Part shown: positions 5,221 to 6,459 of the stretch, one piece after another
Layout of the letters: the number at the start of each line of letters is the position of its first letter
Position numbering within the stretch: position 1 is the first letter of the stretch
Program-made: the position numbers and the translations under genes
The notes under the pieces: generated by a model
What the model saw: the letters and a program-made list of their open reading frames with translations, nothing else
The model's database searches: none
Told to the model about the DNA's origin: nothing
NCBI GenBank assembly: GCA_964558715.1
Contig: CAZLFD010000058.1
Span: 1 to 6,459 of the forward strand
Origin: JBGSOV01 sp964558715
GTDB lineage: Bacteria > Patescibacteriota > Gracilibacteria > CAIRYL01 > GCA-016699755
Direction of reading: 5' to 3'
Length of the DNA stretch: 6,459 nt

Positions 5221-6396
5221 ATGAGCGACGAAATCGAGCAATTACTGAATCGGGGCGTGGTAGAGATAAATGTGCGAACAGATTTGGAGGCAAAATTAAA
5301 AAGCGGAAAAAAGCTGCGCATCAAGTTAGGTATCGACCCGACCGGCAGCGACCTACATGTTGGGCATTTGGTACCATTACGCAAGCTAGCGCAGTTTCAG
5401 CGTGCCGGGCATCAGATCGTGTTGATTTTTGGAACCTTCACCGGCCGCATTGGCGACCCCACCGGAAAAGATAAAATGCGCCAACCGCTCACAGATAATG
5501 ATATCCGCAAAAACATGGCGTCGTATTTGGAACAAGCCGGAAAGGTTTTGGATATCGAAAAAACGGAAGTCGTAGAAAACGGGGACTGGCTCGCCAAGAT
5601 GAATTTTGAAGATATTTTGAAGCTCGCCGGTAGCTTTACCGTATCGCAGATGATTCAGCGCGATATGTTTCAGGAGCGGCTGAAAAAGGATCAGGATATC
5701 AACATGGTGGAGTTTTTCTATCCACTGATGCAGGGCTACGATTCGGTAGCGATACAAGCAGATCTAGAACTGGGTGGCACTGATCAGCTGTTTAATCTGA
5801 TGGCAGGGCGCAAAATACAAGAAGCGTACGGGATGTCGCCGCAGAATATTATGACCCTGTCGATTTTGGAGGGTACGGCTGGCGTGGAAAAGATGAGTAA
5901 GTCGCTCGATAATTACATCGGTGTGATGGAAGCGCCAAAAGAGATCTTCGGCAAAACCATGTCGATACCAGACCATTTGATGGCGAAGTATTATGAATTG
6001 TTGACCGATTTATCGCGGAAAGAAATCGATGAGACTCTCGCCGGTCATCCGCGAGATGCCAAGTTAAAATTAGCGGAAATGGTAACAAAGATGCTTCACG
6101 ATGCGGAATCAGCGCAAAAAGCGCGCGAGGAGTTTTTGAACATCTTCGCCCAAGGCGGCTTACCGACCGATATTCCGGAGCTAACCTTGGTTGGCGGAAA
6201 ATACTCATTGCTCGACCTCGTAATCAAGTCAGAAATGTGTGCGAGTAATTCCGATGCCCGCCGGCAGATTCAAGCGGGAGCTGTGAAAATCGATGACAGC
6301 AAATATAATCAACTCGAAGAGTCGATTCTCATCAACGACGACCCAAAAGTTCTGCAGGTGGGAAAACGAAAATTCGTAAAAATCAGCGCGGAATAA
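5221..6396 (+). CDS. tyrS: Tyrosyl-tRNA synthetase
   Basis: TyrRS charges tRNA-Tyr with tyrosine in the cytoplasm. The 391-aa protein is a class I synthetase. The Rossmann domain has LGIDPTGSDLHVGH, with the HIGH-type motif HVGH at 46-49. The region around GGTDQ (185-189) belongs to the tyrosine pocket, and the second signature KMSKS is at 224-228. A C-terminal S4 RNA-binding domain runs from about 327 to 390 (SLLDLVIKS, SNSDARRQIQAGAVKID). Length and motif spelling fit the TyrZ-like bacterial subgroup rather than the E. coli TyrS form. The ATG at 5221 gives a normal N-terminus (MSDEIEQLLNRGVVEI). The gene is complete and its stop lies 11 bp before the right-hand end repeat. No T-box-like leader precedes it: the gap is only 38 bp. 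Confidence 0.97.
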   Translation: MSDEIEQLLNRGVVEINVRTDLEAKLKSGKKLRIKLGIDPTGSDLHVGHLVPLRKLAQFQRAGHQIVLIFGTFTGRIGDPTGKDKMRQPLTDNDIRKNMASYLEQAGKVLDIEKTEVVENGDWLAKMNFEDILKLAGSFTVSQMIQRDMFQERLKKDQDINMVEFFYPLMQGYDSVAIQADLELGGTDQLFNLMAGRKIQEAYGMSPQNIMTLSILEGTAGVEKMSKSLDNYIGVMEAPKEIFGKTMSIPDHLMAKYYELLTDLSRKEIDETLAGHPRDAKLKLAEMVTKMLHDAESAQKAREEFLNIFAQGGLPTDIPELTLVGGKYSLLDLVIKSEMCASNSDARRQIQAGAVKIDDSKYNQLEESILINDDPKVLQVGKRKFVKISAE

Positions 6397-6407
6397 ATGG
6401 TGTGAAC

Positions 6408-6459
6408 TGAACTAAGCCCCAATTCTCGTGACAGATGAGGCAAGTCGCTGTCGGTAGTA
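6408..6459. repeat. Right copy of the 52-bp inverted repeat at the window ends
   Basis: This is the exact reverse complement of 2-53 and runs to the last base. It begins 11 bp after the tyrS stop. Just before and into it, GAACT occurs twice in tandem (6405-6414). No terminator with a T run is visible for tyrS in the short space before it. Confidence 0.9.

Noticed and set aside
5183..5293. ATG at 5293 as the start of the pseudouridine synthase
   Set aside because: The extra 37 codons overlap the tyrS coding sequence on the other strand and show no family similarity. The GTG at 5182 gives a normal S4-domain start.
2..6459. The whole window as a transposon bounded by the 52-bp inverted repeat
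   Set aside because: There is no transposase or recombinase between the copies, and the cargo is core housekeeping genes in both orientations.

Overview
This 6.46-kb bacterial segment carries housekeeping and biosynthetic genes, with one recent small insertion and one dead gene. No start has a clear Shine-Dalgarno sequence. Several -10-like boxes sit so close to their start codons that transcripts would be leaderless or nearly so. Start codons are ATG or GTG. TGA appears to act as a stop (ispG and the DUF559 gene end in TGA, and no intact gene needs TGA read through). Small intergenic gaps, missing Shine-Dalgarno sites and a DUF559 gene with a proline-rich repeat-derived tail would suit a Patescibacteria/CPR-type genome, perhaps one with relatively complete metabolism. 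This is a low-confidence guess, because nothing here is a phylogenetic marker I can place without a search.

Layout. At 2-53 and 6408-6459 lies a perfect 52-bp inverted repeat, probably an interspersed repeat at which an assembly broke. The left third is a leftward methionine operon: a PF02574 homocysteine S-methyltransferase (1979-1098) followed by metA (1069-161), whose Glu111 predicts acetyl-CoA rather than succinyl-CoA use. In front of it is the most interesting object in the window. A 28-codon open frame with 8 Met codons, including the run MMEMMM, is followed by a strong intrinsic terminator. The end of the small frame can form a 15-bp alternative helix with the 5' arm of that terminator. 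This is the layout of classical ribosome-mediated attenuation (as in trp or his operons), here with methionine as the sensed amino acid.

Between the methionine leader and ispG sits a DUF559 (Vsr-like) endonuclease gene flanked by imperfect inverted repeats of about 60 bp, each able to form a hairpin. Its usual catalytic Asp is Tyr. Its 3' end overlaps the ispG start by 4 bp. ispG (MEP isoprenoid pathway) is full length with all three iron-sulfur cysteines. The 315 bp after ispG hold a decayed multi-pass membrane protein gene on the minus strand, with one frameshift and two nonsense codons. An RluA/RluD-family pseudouridine synthase (minus, GTG start at 5182) and tyrS (plus, ATG at 5221) then diverge from a 38-bp gap in which the two -10 boxes share bases.

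How they work together. The two methionine genes form one regulated unit: MetA activates homoserine and the methyltransferase carries out the final methylation. The sulfur-transfer step between them is not in the window. tyrS and the pseudouridine synthase both serve translation. ispG is a separate rightward gene whose upstream region has been taken over by the DUF559 insertion.
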